38,586 nucleotides of DNA from Alphaproteobacteria bacterium. Its GTDB lineage: Bacteria > Pseudomonadota > Alphaproteobacteria > Elsterales > Elsteraceae. Shown here piece after piece: positions 6,446-14,520 of the stretch. The notes beneath the pieces were generated by a model, which was given only the letters and a program-made list of their open reading frames with translations, ran no database searches and was not told where the DNA came from. The translations under genes were made by a program, and so were the position numbers. Numbering within the stretch: position 1 is the stretch's first letter; each line of letters starts with the position of its first letter. The stretch lies in the NCBI GenBank assembly GCA_013298565.1, contig JAAFIC010000025.1, positions 1-38,586 of the forward strand, in the 5' to 3' direction.

Positions 6446-7390
6446 CTAATACAGAACGTTCTTGGCTTCGGGCTTGTCGATATTCCCTTTGGTAACGATC
6501 ACAACGCCGGTATCCAGAAACTCGGGAATCGGCTGCTTTGCTAACAGCTTCACGATGCTTTGCACCCCGAGATAGCCCATTTGGTAAGAACCTTGCACGG
6601 CAATGGCTTCCAGCGTGCCATCTTTCACAAAATTTTGCAGGTCTTGATTGCCGTCGAACCCGACTGCGGTAACGCGGCCAGCCTTACCGGATTGGGCCAG
6701 CGCCCGGCCCATGCCAATAGCAGTAGGCTCATTCGCGCCGAAGATACCCTTGAGGTCCGGGTGGGCCGCCAGTACGTCGGTCGTTTGGTTCAGCGCGGTC
6801 GCCATCTGCGACTGCGAATAGAACGTGCCGACGATTTCGAGCTGCGAATTGCTCTTGATATACTTGGTGAAGCCGCCGACGCGCCCAATCTCCGAACCCG
6901 AACCGGCAACATAGGACATAATGGCGATCTTGCCGGTCTTGCCGACTTTATCAATCAAGGCTTTAGCGCTGAGTTCGCCCGCCTTTTCATTGTCCGTGGC
7001 AAGGAAGGATTGATAGTAGCGTTTACCTGCATCCGACAGCATCGAGTCGATCAGCACGACCGGGATTTTCGCTTCCCAGGCTTTTTTCAGAGCCGGAACC
7101 AGCGCATCAGGATCGGATGGTGCCAGCACAATGCCCGCAACTTTGCGGTTCACGGCGTTTTCCACCATATTCACTTGATCGGCGATGGCCGATTCCGATG
7201 CGGGGCCTTGGAAGGTCATCGCATAGCCCGCAGCTTCTTTGCTGGCGTCGGTTGCACCTTTTTGCACATTCTGCCAAAAGGTCGAGTTCACGGTTTTGAC
7301 GATCACCGCGATTTCTTTGTCGGCGGCATACCCAGCACCGGCGAACAGCGCTAGCGCAGATACGAGACAGGCGGATAGAATTTTCTGCAT
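6446..7390 (-). CDS. Periplasmic sugar-binding protein of ABC transporter (ribose-type)
   Basis: Solute-binding protein that captures a sugar in the periplasm and delivers it to the membrane permease. The 314-residue precursor has a signal peptide (M-Q-K-I then a hydrophobic core) with likely cleavage after G-Y-A (about residue 22). The mature protein begins I-A-V-I-V-K-T-V-N-S-T-F-W, the standard first strand of the periplasmic-binding-protein type 1 fold (ribose/galactose group). It also has P-S-D-P-D-A-L (about 91-97), F-G-A-N-E-P and V-G-F-D-G-N, matching hinge and ligand-contact segments. The ATG at 7390 has AAAGGAG 7 bases upstream. It is third in the leftward operon ATPase-permease-binding protein, bounded by hairpins on both sides. 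L-fucose is the likely ligand from context only. Confidence 0.93.
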   Translation of the reverse strand: MQKILSACLVSALALFAGAGYAADKEIAVIVKTVNSTFWQNVQKGATDASKEAAGYAMTFQGPASESAIADQVNMVENAVNRKVAGIVLAPSDPDALVPALKKAWEAKIPVVLIDSMLSDAGKRYYQSFLATDNEKAGELSAKALIDKVGKTGKIAIMSYVAGSGSEIGRVGGFTKYIKSNSQLEIVGTFYSQSQMATALNQTTDVLAAHPDLKGIFGANEPTAIGMGRALAQSGKAGRVTAVGFDGNQDLQNFVKDGTLEAIAVQGSYQMGYLGVQSIVKLLAKQPIPEFLDTGVVIVTKGNIDKPEAKNVLY

Positions 7391-7432
7391 AGTTTCGCTC
7401 CTTTGGGGGACTTGGAAGTTTACCTTCCTATT

Positions 7433-7458
7433 CGGAACCGGGCGTGTGCTCGGTTCCG
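7433..7458 (-). other. Intercistronic hairpin between permease and binding-protein genes
   Basis: CGGAACCG (7433-7440) and CGGTTCCG (7451-7458) form a perfect 8-bp stem with a 10-base loop. No T-run follows in the direction of transcription, so it is more likely an mRNA-stability or processing element protecting the abundant binding-protein transcript than a terminator. Confidence 0.5.
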
Positions 7459-7480
7459 TTACTCAAGGGAACCCCGCGTT

Positions 7481-8542
7481 TCAGCGCCGATTGCGGAGTT
7501 GGTCGATCCACACGGTCAGCAAAATAACGAGGCCGATGATGATTTGCTGTGTGAAGGCGGAGACGCCGTTCATGTTCAGGCCATTCCGAAGAATGCCAAT
7601 CACGAAAGCGCCGATCACCGTGCCGGAGATACTGCCGACACCGCCGATGAGCGACGTGCCGCCGATAACCGCGCTGGCAATCGCGTCCAGCTCGTACATC
7701 ACGCCCTCATTCGGTTGGGCGGTGACAAGACGGGACATCAACACGCAGCCCGTAAGCCCAGCACATGTTCCCGACAGCACATAGGTAAACAGGGTCACGC
7801 GGTTCACATTGACGCCGGAGAGGCGGGCCGCTTCAGTATTGGAGCCGACGGCATAAATGTGGCGGCCCAACGTCGTGCGGCTCAACATGATCGAAACGCC
7901 AAGCGCGAGGACGACCATAATGATGACCGGGTAGGGAATTCCTGGAAAGATAACATCGGGAAACCCGTCGCTGCCAATGCGAACGACCCGAAACAGCGCG
8001 CCATTGCCGAGTTCGCCAAAGGCTTCGCCAAGACCAGAGACTGCCCGCGCGCCAGTAATCTGCAAGGCAACGCCGCGCGCAACCAACATCATCCCCAGAG
8101 TAGCAATAAAGGGGGGCAGTTTCAACTGGGTCACGCAAACGCCATTCAGGAAACCGCAGAAGCCTCCCACCAGAATGCCGGCCAACATGCCCAGCGGGAT
8201 CGGCACGCCCGCCTTTACCGCGAGAGCCGCCACGACCCCGGACAAAGCCAGAACCGACCCTACCGACAGATCAATCCCACCCGTAATAATAACGCAGGTC
8301 GCGGCGATACCGAGGTAGGCGATAGAGGTTACTTGCAGACCGATGGTCATGCCGTTGCTAACGCTAAAGAACGCATCGCTGGTGGCGGAGAAAACCACAA
8401 TGAGCAGCAGCAGGCTCGCCAGCGCGGCGAATTTCTGGATCAGGTCTTTCTTCTTATCGTTCATCACGCGGGCCTTATGGTCCGCAAGCTCTTGGGCGCT
8501 GAGGTGATCGGCGGGGGCTTTTGGGGAGCTAAGGTCGGTCAT
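7481..8542 (-). CDS. Ribose-type sugar ABC transporter permease
   Basis: Inner-membrane channel subunit of the RbsC/AraH group, 353 residues. The first 45 residues are hydrophilic and cytoplasmic. About eight to ten hydrophobic segments follow, starting with F-A-A-L-A-S-L-L-L-L-I-V-V-F. The conserved I-T-G-G-I-D-L-S-V-G-S-V-L-A-L segment (about 135-150) is the family signature for the second or third helix. V-I-G-G-T-S-L-I-G-G-V-G-S-I-S-G-T-V-I-G-A near the C-terminus is also typical. The gene overlaps the ATPase stop by four bases (ATGA at 8542-8539), so the two are translationally coupled. It would form a homodimer served by the fused ATPase. Confidence 0.93.
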   Translation of the reverse strand: MTDLSSPKAPADHLSAQELADHKARVMNDKKKDLIQKFAALASLLLLIVVFSATSDAFFSVSNGMTIGLQVTSIAYLGIAATCVIITGGIDLSVGSVLALSGVVAALAVKAGVPIPLGMLAGILVGGFCGFLNGVCVTQLKLPPFIATLGMMLVARGVALQITGARAVSGLGEAFGELGNGALFRVVRIGSDGFPDVIFPGIPYPVIIMVVLALGVSIMLSRTTLGRHIYAVGSNTEAARLSGVNVNRVTLFTYVLSGTCAGLTGCVLMSRLVTAQPNEGVMYELDAIASAVIGGTSLIGGVGSISGTVIGAFVIGILRNGLNMNGVSAFTQQIIIGLVILLTVWIDQLRNRR

Positions 8543-10125
8543 TGGGCGGCAACTCCGATCGCTAGCGGGCGGTTATAGCCCGAGGCGTAATGCATGATTT
8601 CTTCCTGATTGGTGTCGCGCGTCGTCAGCACGGTCTGCAAACGCCCCTCGTGGAACACGGCCACCCGGTCGGTAAGCCCCAAGATTTCTGGCAATTCCGA
8701 GCTAATCAGCACAACGCCAATGCCTTGCGCCGCCAGCCTGTCGAGCAACTGATAGATGGCGAATTTCGCGCCGACATCTATGCCGCGCGTTGGCTCATCG
8801 AAAAACAGCACCCGCGACTGGCGAAACAGCCATTTGCCGATAACGATTTTCTGCTGATTACCGCCCGAGAGCAGTTTTGCGATCTGATGGGCCGAAGGTG
8901 TGCGGATTGATAACATTTCGATATAAGTTCGCGCCGCCGCAGCTTCGGCCTTAAAATCTATAAATCCAAAACGGTCAGAAACCGCGTCCATATTGGCCAG
9001 CGTGAGGTTCTGCACAACCGACATTTTTACGGCAAGCCCGTGGCTTTTTCGGTCTTCTGATAGGTAGGCGATACCGTGTGCAATTGCGTCGCGCGGGCTT
9101 TTGATCGAAAGCTGCGTTTCGCCAAGATGAATACTACCCGAATCGAGCGGATCGGCCCCGAAAATGGCGCGGGCAACTTGAGTGCGCCCGGCGCCCATCA
9201 GGCCAGAAAACCCCAGAATCTCGCCACGCTTTAGCGTGAAACTGACGTTCTGGAACACCCCGGCGCGATTAAGGTTATCGACCGTCAGCAGGGTTTCCTC
9301 GGTCGGAACGGACGTGCGCTCGGGGAATTTTTCATCCAGCGCGCGGCCTACCATGCGGGACACGATGTCATCAACACTCGTCGCCGCAAACTCCTGAGTG
9401 GAGACATAGCGCCCATCGCGCAAAACCGTCACGCGGTCCACAATAGCCGCCATTTCATCGAGGCGGTGCGAGATATAGACGACGGCAACGCCGTTGCGCT
9501 TTAGATCGTGAATCACCTGAAACAGCAGCGCCGTTTCCGCTTCCGTGAGGGAGGAGGTCGGCTCGTCCATAATCAGAATTTCGGTATTCAAAGACAGGGC
9601 TTTAGCAATTTCGACCATCTGGCACTGGGCGACCGACAGGGTCTTCACCAAAGCATCAGGCGAAATATCGACTCCAAGCCGGTCTAGGCACGCTTGGGCG
9701 TTGCGGCGCAAGGCAGCGCGGTCAATAAACCAGCCGCGCGTCGGCTCCCGCGCTAAAAAGATATTTTCGGCAACCGACAGGTGCGGAATCAGGTTCAATT
9801 CCTGATGGATGATCGCAATGCCAGCGCGTTCGGCCTCCCGCGCATTGGCGAAGCGCCGGATTTTGCCATTATAGGTTATGCTGCCGCCGTCGGGCTGATA
9901 CTGGCCGCTGACGATTTTCATGAGCGTTGATTTGCCCGCGCCATTCTCGCCGCACACCGCATGAACTTCGCCGCGTTTCAGATCGAAGGAAACTTGATAG
10001 AGCGCACGCACGCCAGGGAAGAGTTTCGTCACCTGATCGAGCCGCAGCACTTCCGTTCCCAGAAGCGCGGGTGAAGATGGGAGCGGGCGTGCGGGTACCC
10101 GCCCGTCCAACAAAGATGGCTGCAT
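8539..10125 (-). CDS. Ribose-type sugar ABC transporter ATPase (two fused ABC domains)
   Basis: Cytoplasmic ATPase driving the sugar permease, 528 residues with two nucleotide-binding domains. Domain 1 has Walker A G-E-N-G-A-G-K-S-T (about 59-67), a shortened signature L-S-V-A-Q and Walker B I-L-I-M-D-E-P-T. Domain 2 has the degenerate Walker A G-L-M-G-A-G-R-T usual for this family, signature L-S-G-G-N-Q-Q-K and Walker B V-L-F-F-D-E-P-T-R-G-I-D. The ATG at 10125 has GGGAGG about 6 bases upstream. It is the first gene of the transporter part of the operon, and a long inverted repeat (10244-10285) lies upstream as a likely operator. The domain pattern matches RbsA/MglA/XylG and is complete. Confidence 0.94.
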   Translation of the reverse strand: MQPSLLDGRVPARPLPSSPALLGTEVLRLDQVTKLFPGVRALYQVSFDLKRGEVHAVCGENGAGKSTLMKIVSGQYQPDGGSITYNGKIRRFANAREAERAGIAIIHQELNLIPHLSVAENIFLAREPTRGWFIDRAALRRNAQACLDRLGVDISPDALVKTLSVAQCQMVEIAKALSLNTEILIMDEPTSSLTEAETALLFQVIHDLKRNGVAVVYISHRLDEMAAIVDRVTVLRDGRYVSTQEFAATSVDDIVSRMVGRALDEKFPERTSVPTEETLLTVDNLNRAGVFQNVSFTLKRGEILGFSGLMGAGRTQVARAIFGADPLDSGSIHLGETQLSIKSPRDAIAHGIAYLSEDRKSHGLAVKMSVVQNLTLANMDAVSDRFGFIDFKAEAAAARTYIEMLSIRTPSAHQIAKLLSGGNQQKIVIGKWLFRQSRVLFFDEPTRGIDVGAKFAIYQLLDRLAAQGIGVVLISSELPEILGLTDRVAVFHEGRLQTVLTTRDTNQEEIMHYASGYNRPLAIGVAAQ

Positions 10126-10243
10126 AATACCTCCCTAAATGCGCGGGCAAAGCCTTACGCAAACTCCCACTCTTCGGCGGGTTGTAGCTTTCACGATCTC
10201 AGTCGCGTTTACCTTCGCAAAAAGGTAGGACGACATATTATTT

Positions 10244-10285
10244 TGGTCAAGCCAAATTACTATTTTAACGTAATTGGCTTAACCA
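10244..10285. promoter_or_regulatory. Long inverted repeat upstream of the fucose ABC operon
   Basis: TGGTCAAGCCAAATTAC (10244-10260) and GTAATTGGCTTAACCA (10270-10285) are inverted copies with one extra A and one mismatch. Each arm is itself close to a TTGG-N-CCAA dyad. On the minus strand TTGACC within the inner arm could serve as a -35 element, so binding would affect transcription of the ATPase-permease-binding protein genes. It shares the ATGGTTA...CCA element with the fucD-side palindrome at 13083. The regulator is probably the IclR protein, by inference. The rest of 10126-10390 shows no gene. Confidence 0.6.
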
Positions 10286-10390
10286 TAAAAAACCCTAGCT
10301 TCACGGCTTTATTACTGTGTAACGCCCTAGATTAATCTTTATCAGGTCGAGAGTTACACCGTATGGAACACTGGATTAGGTGCTAACGCC

Positions 10391-11227
10391 TTAAAAACAC
10401 ACTTGAGACTGCTGGCCGAGGCCCTGAATTCCCAACAGCATCCTGTCGCCCGCTTTCAGATACACTGGCGGCTTTTGCCCGAGACCGACCCCCGGCGGGG
10501 TTCCCGTGGAAATCACGTCGCCCGGCTGCAAACTCATGAACTGCGACAGGTAGGAGACGACGAAGGCGACGCCATAAACCATCGTGCGGGTGGAGCCGTT
10601 TTGATAGCGGTGGCCGTTCACTTCCAGCCACATATTAAGGTTCTGCGGGTCTGGCACTTCGTCTTTCGTTACCAACCACGGGCCAAGCGGGCCGAAAGTG
10701 TCGCAGCTCTTGCCCTTGGTCCATTGGCCTTGGCGCTCGATCTGGAAGGCACGCTCCGATAGATCGTTGATAACGCAATAGCCGGCCACATGGTCCAGCG
10801 CATCAGCTTCGGTCACGTATTTAGCGGTCGTGCCGATGATAACGCCAAGCTCCACCTCCCAATCGGTCTTTTCGGAGCCGCGTGGGATTTCCACCGGGTC
10901 GTTCGGCCCTTGAATGGCAGAGGTGGCTTTCATAAAAACCACAGGCTCGGTCGGCACCGATGCACCCGTTTCGGCAGCATGGTCCGAATAATTCAGCCCA
11001 ATGCAGATGAATTTGCCCGTTCCGGTCACACAAGGGCCGAGGCGCGCGCTCGTATCGACCAGCGGCAAGGTTTCGAGCGGCAGGGCGGCAATCGTGGCAA
11101 GCCCTTCCGGCGCAAGCCAGCGCCCGCCAATATCACTCACATGACCCGATAGATCACGAATGTGACCGTCTTTATCAAGAATTCCGGGTTTTTCGGCCCC
11201 GGCTTGACCGTAGCGGAGTAGTTTCAT
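10391..11227 (-). CDS. FAH-family hydrolase, probable 2,4-diketo-3-deoxy-L-fuconate hydrolase
   Basis: A 278-residue metal-dependent enzyme of the fumarylacetoacetate hydrolase superfamily, which splits a carbon-carbon bond next to a keto group. Conserved elements are I-C-I-G-L-N-Y-S-D-H-A-A-E (about 74-86), D-W-E-V-E-L-G-V-I-I-G supplying the two Glu metal ligands, and V-I-N-D-L-S-E-R with the Asp ligand. T-W/W-T-K-G-K-S-C-D-T-F-G-P-L-G-P follows, and V-I-S-T-G-T-P-P-G-V-G-L-G lies near the C-terminus. Close relatives are annotated as ureidoglycolate lyase or diketo-deoxy-sugar-acid hydrolases. Beside a keto-deoxy-fuconate dehydrogenase and a fuconate dehydratase, it fits the last step giving pyruvate and lactate. 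A palindromic repeat separates it from the SDR gene upstream. Confidence 0.85.
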   Translation of the reverse strand: MKLLRYGQAGAEKPGILDKDGHIRDLSGHVSDIGGRWLAPEGLATIAALPLETLPLVDTSARLGPCVTGTGKFICIGLNYSDHAAETGASVPTEPVVFMKATSAIQGPNDPVEIPRGSEKTDWEVELGVIIGTTAKYVTEADALDHVAGYCVINDLSERAFQIERQGQWTKGKSCDTFGPLGPWLVTKDEVPDPQNLNMWLEVNGHRYQNGSTRTMVYGVAFVVSYLSQFMSLQPGDVISTGTPPGVGLGQKPPVYLKAGDRMLLGIQGLGQQSQVCF

Positions 11228-11245
11228 CTATAGTCCCCAGGGGCT

Positions 11246-11289
11246 TTAGAGCGTTTTTGGGTCGCTGAGGCTCACTTCCAACGCTCTAA
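11246..11289. repeat. TTAGAGCGTT palindrome (REP-like or attenuator)
   Basis: TTAGAGCGTT (11246-11255) and AACGCTCTAA (11280-11289) form a perfect 10-bp stem around a 24-base loop that can pair further (TTGG/CCAA). It lies between the SDR and FAH-hydrolase genes. The core TAGAGC / GCTCTA is shared with the palindromes at 29683 and 29812, which suggests a dispersed repeat family. Confidence 0.6.
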
Positions 11290-11347
11290 CTCTTTGTTTT
11301 GTAGAAAGCGCGTCATCGCGGATGGTTCCACCCGCTCGGGATTTGCT

Positions 11348-12115
11348 TTACGTGTTCGACCAGCCGCCATCAACGGCAATAGCTTGCCCAGTCATGAACC
11401 CAGCTTCATCCGATGCCAAATAGACTGCCAACGCGGCAATTTCTTCGGCAGTCCCGAGGCGCCCCATCGGCTGCCGAGCGATAAAGGCGGCGCGTGCCAC
11501 GTCGTAATCGCCAAGCGCGCGCATCCGGTCGTGCAGCGACGGACTATCGACCGTGCCAGGGCAAATGGCGTTCACGCGAATTCCGCGTGTGACGTAATCG
11601 GCGGCAACGGCTTTTGTGAGGCCAACCACGGCGGCTTTCGTTGTGCCGTAGATAAAACGGTTCGGCGCGCCGATGATGGAGGACGCGACGGAGGCCATGT
11701 TGATGATCGCCCCCCCGCCTGCATCCAGCATCCCAGGCAAAAAGGCGCGAATCATCCGGTACATGGAGCGCACGTTCAGCGTGACCGAAAAGTCAAAGTC
11801 CGCTTCGTCGCACTCTAGAATCGTACCCGCATGAACATAACCCGCGCAGTTGAACAGAATAGACGGGGCGGGAGTTTCGGCTGCGAACGTGGCTATTGCC
11901 ACAGGATCGCACACATCCAATCGGCGCGGGCTAATTCCCGTTAGGCCCTGGAGGTCGGCCAGAAGCCCCTCGTTAACATCGGTTGCAATCACCTGCGCGC
12001 CCTCGGCGGCGAAAGCCAAAGCGGCGGCTTTGCCCATACCTTGAGCGGCAGCCGTCACGATTGCGGTTTTACCGTGCAATCGTCCAAGTGATCTTTCAGG
12101 CAATCGTCCGGCCAT
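11348..12115 (-). CDS. SDR oxidoreductase, probable 2-keto-3-deoxy-L-fuconate dehydrogenase
   Basis: A 255-residue NAD(P)-dependent short-chain dehydrogenase. The Rossmann motif T-A-A-A-Q-G-M-G-K-A (about 21-30), I-N-M-A-S-V-A-S-S with the active Ser (about 143-151) and Y-G-T-T-K with catalytic Tyr and Lys (about 160-164) are all present, as is N-A-I-C-P-G-T-V-D-S-P. The A-A-A-Q-G-hydrophobic-G Rossmann variant and the I-A-T-D-V-N strand are characteristic of the branch containing bacterial 2-keto-3-deoxy-L-fuconate 4-dehydrogenases and animal DHRS6. It would oxidise the dehydratase product to the 2,4-diketo acid that the next gene splits. The start at 12115 has AGGGA about 10 bases upstream. 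A palindrome-rich region separates it from the IclR gene. Confidence 0.86.
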   Translation of the reverse strand: MAGRLPERSLGRLHGKTAIVTAAAQGMGKAAALAFAAEGAQVIATDVNEGLLADLQGLTGISPRRLDVCDPVAIATFAAETPAPSILFNCAGYVHAGTILECDEADFDFSVTLNVRSMYRMIRAFLPGMLDAGGGAIINMASVASSIIGAPNRFIYGTTKAAVVGLTKAVAADYVTRGIRVNAICPGTVDSPSLHDRMRALGDYDVARAAFIARQPMGRLGTAEEIAALAVYLASDEAGFMTGQAIAVDGGWSNT

Positions 12116-12170
12116 TACGGGGGTTCCCTTCCTCCAACAAGCGGGCCTTGACCAGCCGTCGCGGTGATCA

Positions 12171-12218
12171 ATGGAAAATCATTATGTTTTACATACACAG
12201 CATCACTGCATATGTAAA
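12171..12218 (-). promoter_or_regulatory. Control region of the SDR/FAH genes: ATGGAAAATCAT and TTTACATA...TATGTAAA
   Basis: Two dyads lie side by side: ATGGAAAATCAT (12171-12182), similar to ATGGTTATCCAT in front of fucD, and TTTACATA (12188-12195) with its exact inverse TATGTAAA (12211-12218). On the minus strand CATAAT (12187-12182) is a good -10 without a good -35, as expected for an activator-dependent promoter. The likely ligand is the adjacent IclR-type regulator. Confidence 0.5.
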
Positions 12219-12230
12219 TCATCATTTTGG

Positions 12231-13043
12231 TTAGTCGAGCGAGAGCGCTTCCGATATGCGCCGCGCGGCTTCGGCAAGCGCCACGAGAATCTCCTCGGGT
12301 TCCTTGGGCGTCTGGCGCGTCCGCAAATAGGGGCAGGTGAGGGCTGCCACAGCGCCACCTTCATGGCTGTCGAGAATGGGGCACGACAGATCAATAACAC
12401 CCTCGGCGGTGCCGCTTGGGCGTTTCACGGCCCCTGCGGCGCGAAACCCGTCTAGCGTATGCGTCAGCGCGTCGAGGTCGATCCAAGGGTCTTCTTGTCG
12501 CAACTCCTCATAGACCCGGTGCCGTCGCCGCGCGCTGATGAAGCTCAGAAGGCAGTGTCCCGATCCCGTCAGCACGAGCGGCTGGCGGTAGCCGATACGC
12601 ACCGTAAAGCCGATGTGACTTGTGCTCTCCACTCTTGCAATAACAGCGATTTGCGTGCCCGAAGGCACCGCGAGATGGCAAGCGTAGCCCGTGCTATCGG
12701 CGAACGCATTCATGAACGGCAGCGCAATTTCGATCAGCGAGCGGTTGCTGGGCCGGTTCATACCGAGGCGAAACAACCGATCCGTCACAAGGAAACGATC
12801 ATCCGCCTCCGACCGTTCAATGTAACCGCGCTCCGCCAGAACCGAGACCATCCGAAAAATCTCGCCCTTCGTGCGCCCTACGCCATCGCTGATCTGCTGC
12901 AAAGATTGCGGGTCGCGGCATTCCGAGAGAAACTCCAGAATATCCAAACCTTTCTCCAACGCGGGGGCGGAATAGCGGCGCTCCTTATCGTCGGGCGTAT
13001 CTTTTTCGAGGGCGGGGGGCGGGTCGCGTTCGGCATCACTCAC
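12231..13043 (-). CDS. IclR-family transcriptional regulator of fucose catabolism
   Basis: A 270-residue DNA-binding regulator. After a hydrophilic 25-residue leader, the winged helix-turn-helix runs from [14 protein letters not shown] (about 26-39) through [18 protein letters not shown] (about 48-65). The C-terminal effector-binding domain (about 100-265) has the usual L-T-G-S-G-H-C-L-L and [18 protein letters not shown] segments. Its stop is just before the SDR promoter region, and its start faces fucD 95 bases away. This divergent placement is typical of an IclR regulator controlling the neighbouring pathway and itself. A fuconate or keto-deoxy intermediate is the likely inducer, by inference. 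Confidence 0.9.
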   Translation of the reverse strand: MSDAERDPPPALEKDTPDDKERRYSAPALEKGLDILEFLSECRDPQSLQQISDGVGRTKGEIFRMVSVLAERGYIERSEADDRFLVTDRLFRLGMNRPSNRSLIEIALPFMNAFADSTGYACHLAVPSGTQIAVIARVESTSHIGFTVRIGYRQPLVLTGSGHCLLSFISARRRHRVYEELRQEDPWIDLDALTHTLDGFRAAGAVKRPSGTAEGVIDLSCPILDSHEGGAVAALTCPYLRTRQTPKEPEEILVALAEAARRISEALSLD

Positions 13044-13063
13044 AGGTTTTTCCTCACGATTGC

Positions 13064-13094
13064 TTGACGAGCCGTTTCATATATGGTTATCCAT
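13064..13094 (+). promoter_or_regulatory. fucD promoter and ATGG-TTAT-CCAT palindrome
   Basis: TTGACG (13064-13069) is a good -35, with a weak -10 (TATCCA at 13088) 18 bases on. The perfect dyad ATGG-N4-CCAT (13083-13094) covers the -10, so a protein bound there would block fucD transcription and might also affect the divergent regulator gene. Confidence 0.5.
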
Positions 13095-13137
13095 TTTACA
13101 GAGAAAACATTTCACCAAAAGCCCCTTGGGAGGCAGT

Positions 13138-14424
13138 ATGCCGCACGATCTTCAAATCATCGGCCACCGCAGCTACGATATTCGCTTTCCGACCTCCTTG
13201 CAAAAGGATGGATCGGACGCGATGAATGAGGATCCCGATTACTCTGCCGCCTACGTGGTGCTGGAAACCTCTGGCGGCCTTGAAGGCCACGGCTTGACCT
13301 TCACCATCGGGCGGGGGAACGATCTGTGCCGCGCGGCTATTGATCTGCTGATGCCGCGCCTGATCGGGCTTAACCTGGGCGAGATTATTGGCGATATGGG
13401 CGCGTTCTGGCGGCATATCACCGGTGATTCGCACCTGCGCTGGGTGGGGCCGGACAAGGGGGTGATGCACCTTGCCACCGGCGCAGTGGTCAATGCCGTT
13501 TGGGATCTATGGGCAAAACACGCAGGTAAGCCCGTGTGGCAGTTAGTGGCCGATATGAGTCCCGAGGAAATCGTGAAGCTTATCGATTTCCGCTACCTTA
13601 CCAACGCGCTGACCCGCGAGGAGGCTTTGGAGATTCTCACCAAAGCCAAACTGGGTGAACCCGCGCGCCGGGCGACATTACTGGCGGAAGGCTATCCTGC
13701 CTACACAACTTCCGCTGGGTGGCTCGGCTATGACGACGACAAAGTGCGCCGCCTGTGCCGCACGGGAGTGGCAGAGGGCTGGAGTCATTTCAAGCTCAAG
13801 GTTGGGCGCGATTTGGCCGATGATATTCGCCGCTGCCGGGTAGTCCGCGAGGAAATTGGGCCGGACCGAGTGCTGATGATCGACGCAAACCAGATATGGG
13901 AGGTCGATCAAGCCGTCGCCTGGGTGCGGGAGTTGGCGGAGTTCAGACCCTGGTTCATCGAAGAGCCTACCTCGCCCGATGATGTTCTGGGCCATCAGGC
14001 CATTCGTGCCGGAGTTGCCCCGATTAAAGTGGCGACGGGCGAAATGTGCCAAAACCGGATTATGTTCAAACAATTCCTTCAGGCCGACGCAATCGACGTG
14101 GTTCAAATTGATGCCGCGCGCGTTGGCGGGCTGAACGAGAATCTGGCAATCATGCTCATGGCGGCAAAATTCGGCAAACCTGTCTGCCCGCACGCAGGCG
14201 GTGTTGGGCTGTGCGAATATGTGCAGCATCTGTCGATGATAGATTACCTCTGCATCTCCGGCTCTTGGGACGGGCGGGTTGCCGAGTTTGTCGATCATCT
14301 ACACGAGCATTTCGTAACGCCCTGCGAGGTGCGCGAAGGCCGTTATCTAGCCCCGCGTGCGCCGGGCTTTTCCATCGAAATGAAAACTGCCTCTATCGCC
14401 GCGCACCTGTTTACGGGCGATTGA
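13138..14424 (+). CDS. fucD: L-fuconate dehydratase
   Basis: A 428-residue enolase-superfamily enzyme that removes water from L-fuconate to give 2-keto-3-deoxy-L-fuconate. The ATG at 13138 is chosen because GGGAGG lies 5-6 bases upstream; the frame is open further upstream but without a start site. The family opening (D-V/I-R-F-P-T-S, then D-G-S-D-A-M-N with [13 protein letters not shown]) is characteristic, and the human homologue ENOSF1 is recognisably similar along the whole length. Active-site residues are all present: Lys219 and Lys221 (F-K-L-K-V-G), metal ligands Asp249, Glu275 and Glu302, and catalytic His352 (P-H-A-G-G). This is the most securely identified enzyme of the cluster and fixes the pathway as L-fucose. 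It is divergent from the regulator gene. Confidence 0.95.
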   Translation: MPHDLQIIGHRSYDIRFPTSLQKDGSDAMNEDPDYSAAYVVLETSGGLEGHGLTFTIGRGNDLCRAAIDLLMPRLIGLNLGEIIGDMGAFWRHITGDSHLRWVGPDKGVMHLATGAVVNAVWDLWAKHAGKPVWQLVADMSPEEIVKLIDFRYLTNALTREEALEILTKAKLGEPARRATLLAEGYPAYTTSAGWLGYDDDKVRRLCRTGVAEGWSHFKLKVGRDLADDIRRCRVVREEIGPDRVLMIDANQIWEVDQAVAWVRELAEFRPWFIEEPTSPDDVLGHQAIRAGVAPIKVATGEMCQNRIMFKQFLQADAIDVVQIDAARVGGLNENLAIMLMAAKFGKPVCPHAGGVGLCEYVQHLSMIDYLCISGSWDGRVAEFVDHLHEHFVTPCEVREGRYLAPRAPGFSIEMKTASIAAHLFTGD

Positions 14425-14489
14425 GGGCGCGCCTTAGGCCTGGCGCGGCTCTAAGAGCGCGGGCAGGCATAGGGCCGTTGCGCCGCACC

Positions 14490-14520
14490 AAGGATTGACG
14501 AGGCCGTCTCATCAATCCTT
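14490..14520. terminator. Terminator-like hairpin shared by fucD and the convergent gene
   Basis: AAGGATTGA (14490-14498) pairs with TCAATCCTT (14512-14520), with GAG/CTC inside. The stem includes the stop codon (14512-14514) and last two codons of the leftward gene. It can end fucD transcription and may act in both directions. A second small hairpin, CGCGCC/GGCGCG, lies at 14428-14447 directly after fucD. Confidence 0.6.

Noticed and set aside
7403-8578. Long rightward open frame opposite the fucose permease
   Set aside because: Antisense shadow of a well-conserved permease; composition is dominated by His, Asn and Arg, with no domain or start site.
4174-14424. L-rhamnose rather than L-fucose pathway
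   Set aside because: The mutarotase and hydrolase families are shared, but the dehydratase matches L-fuconate dehydratase along its length, including its characteristic N-terminus and active-site residues.
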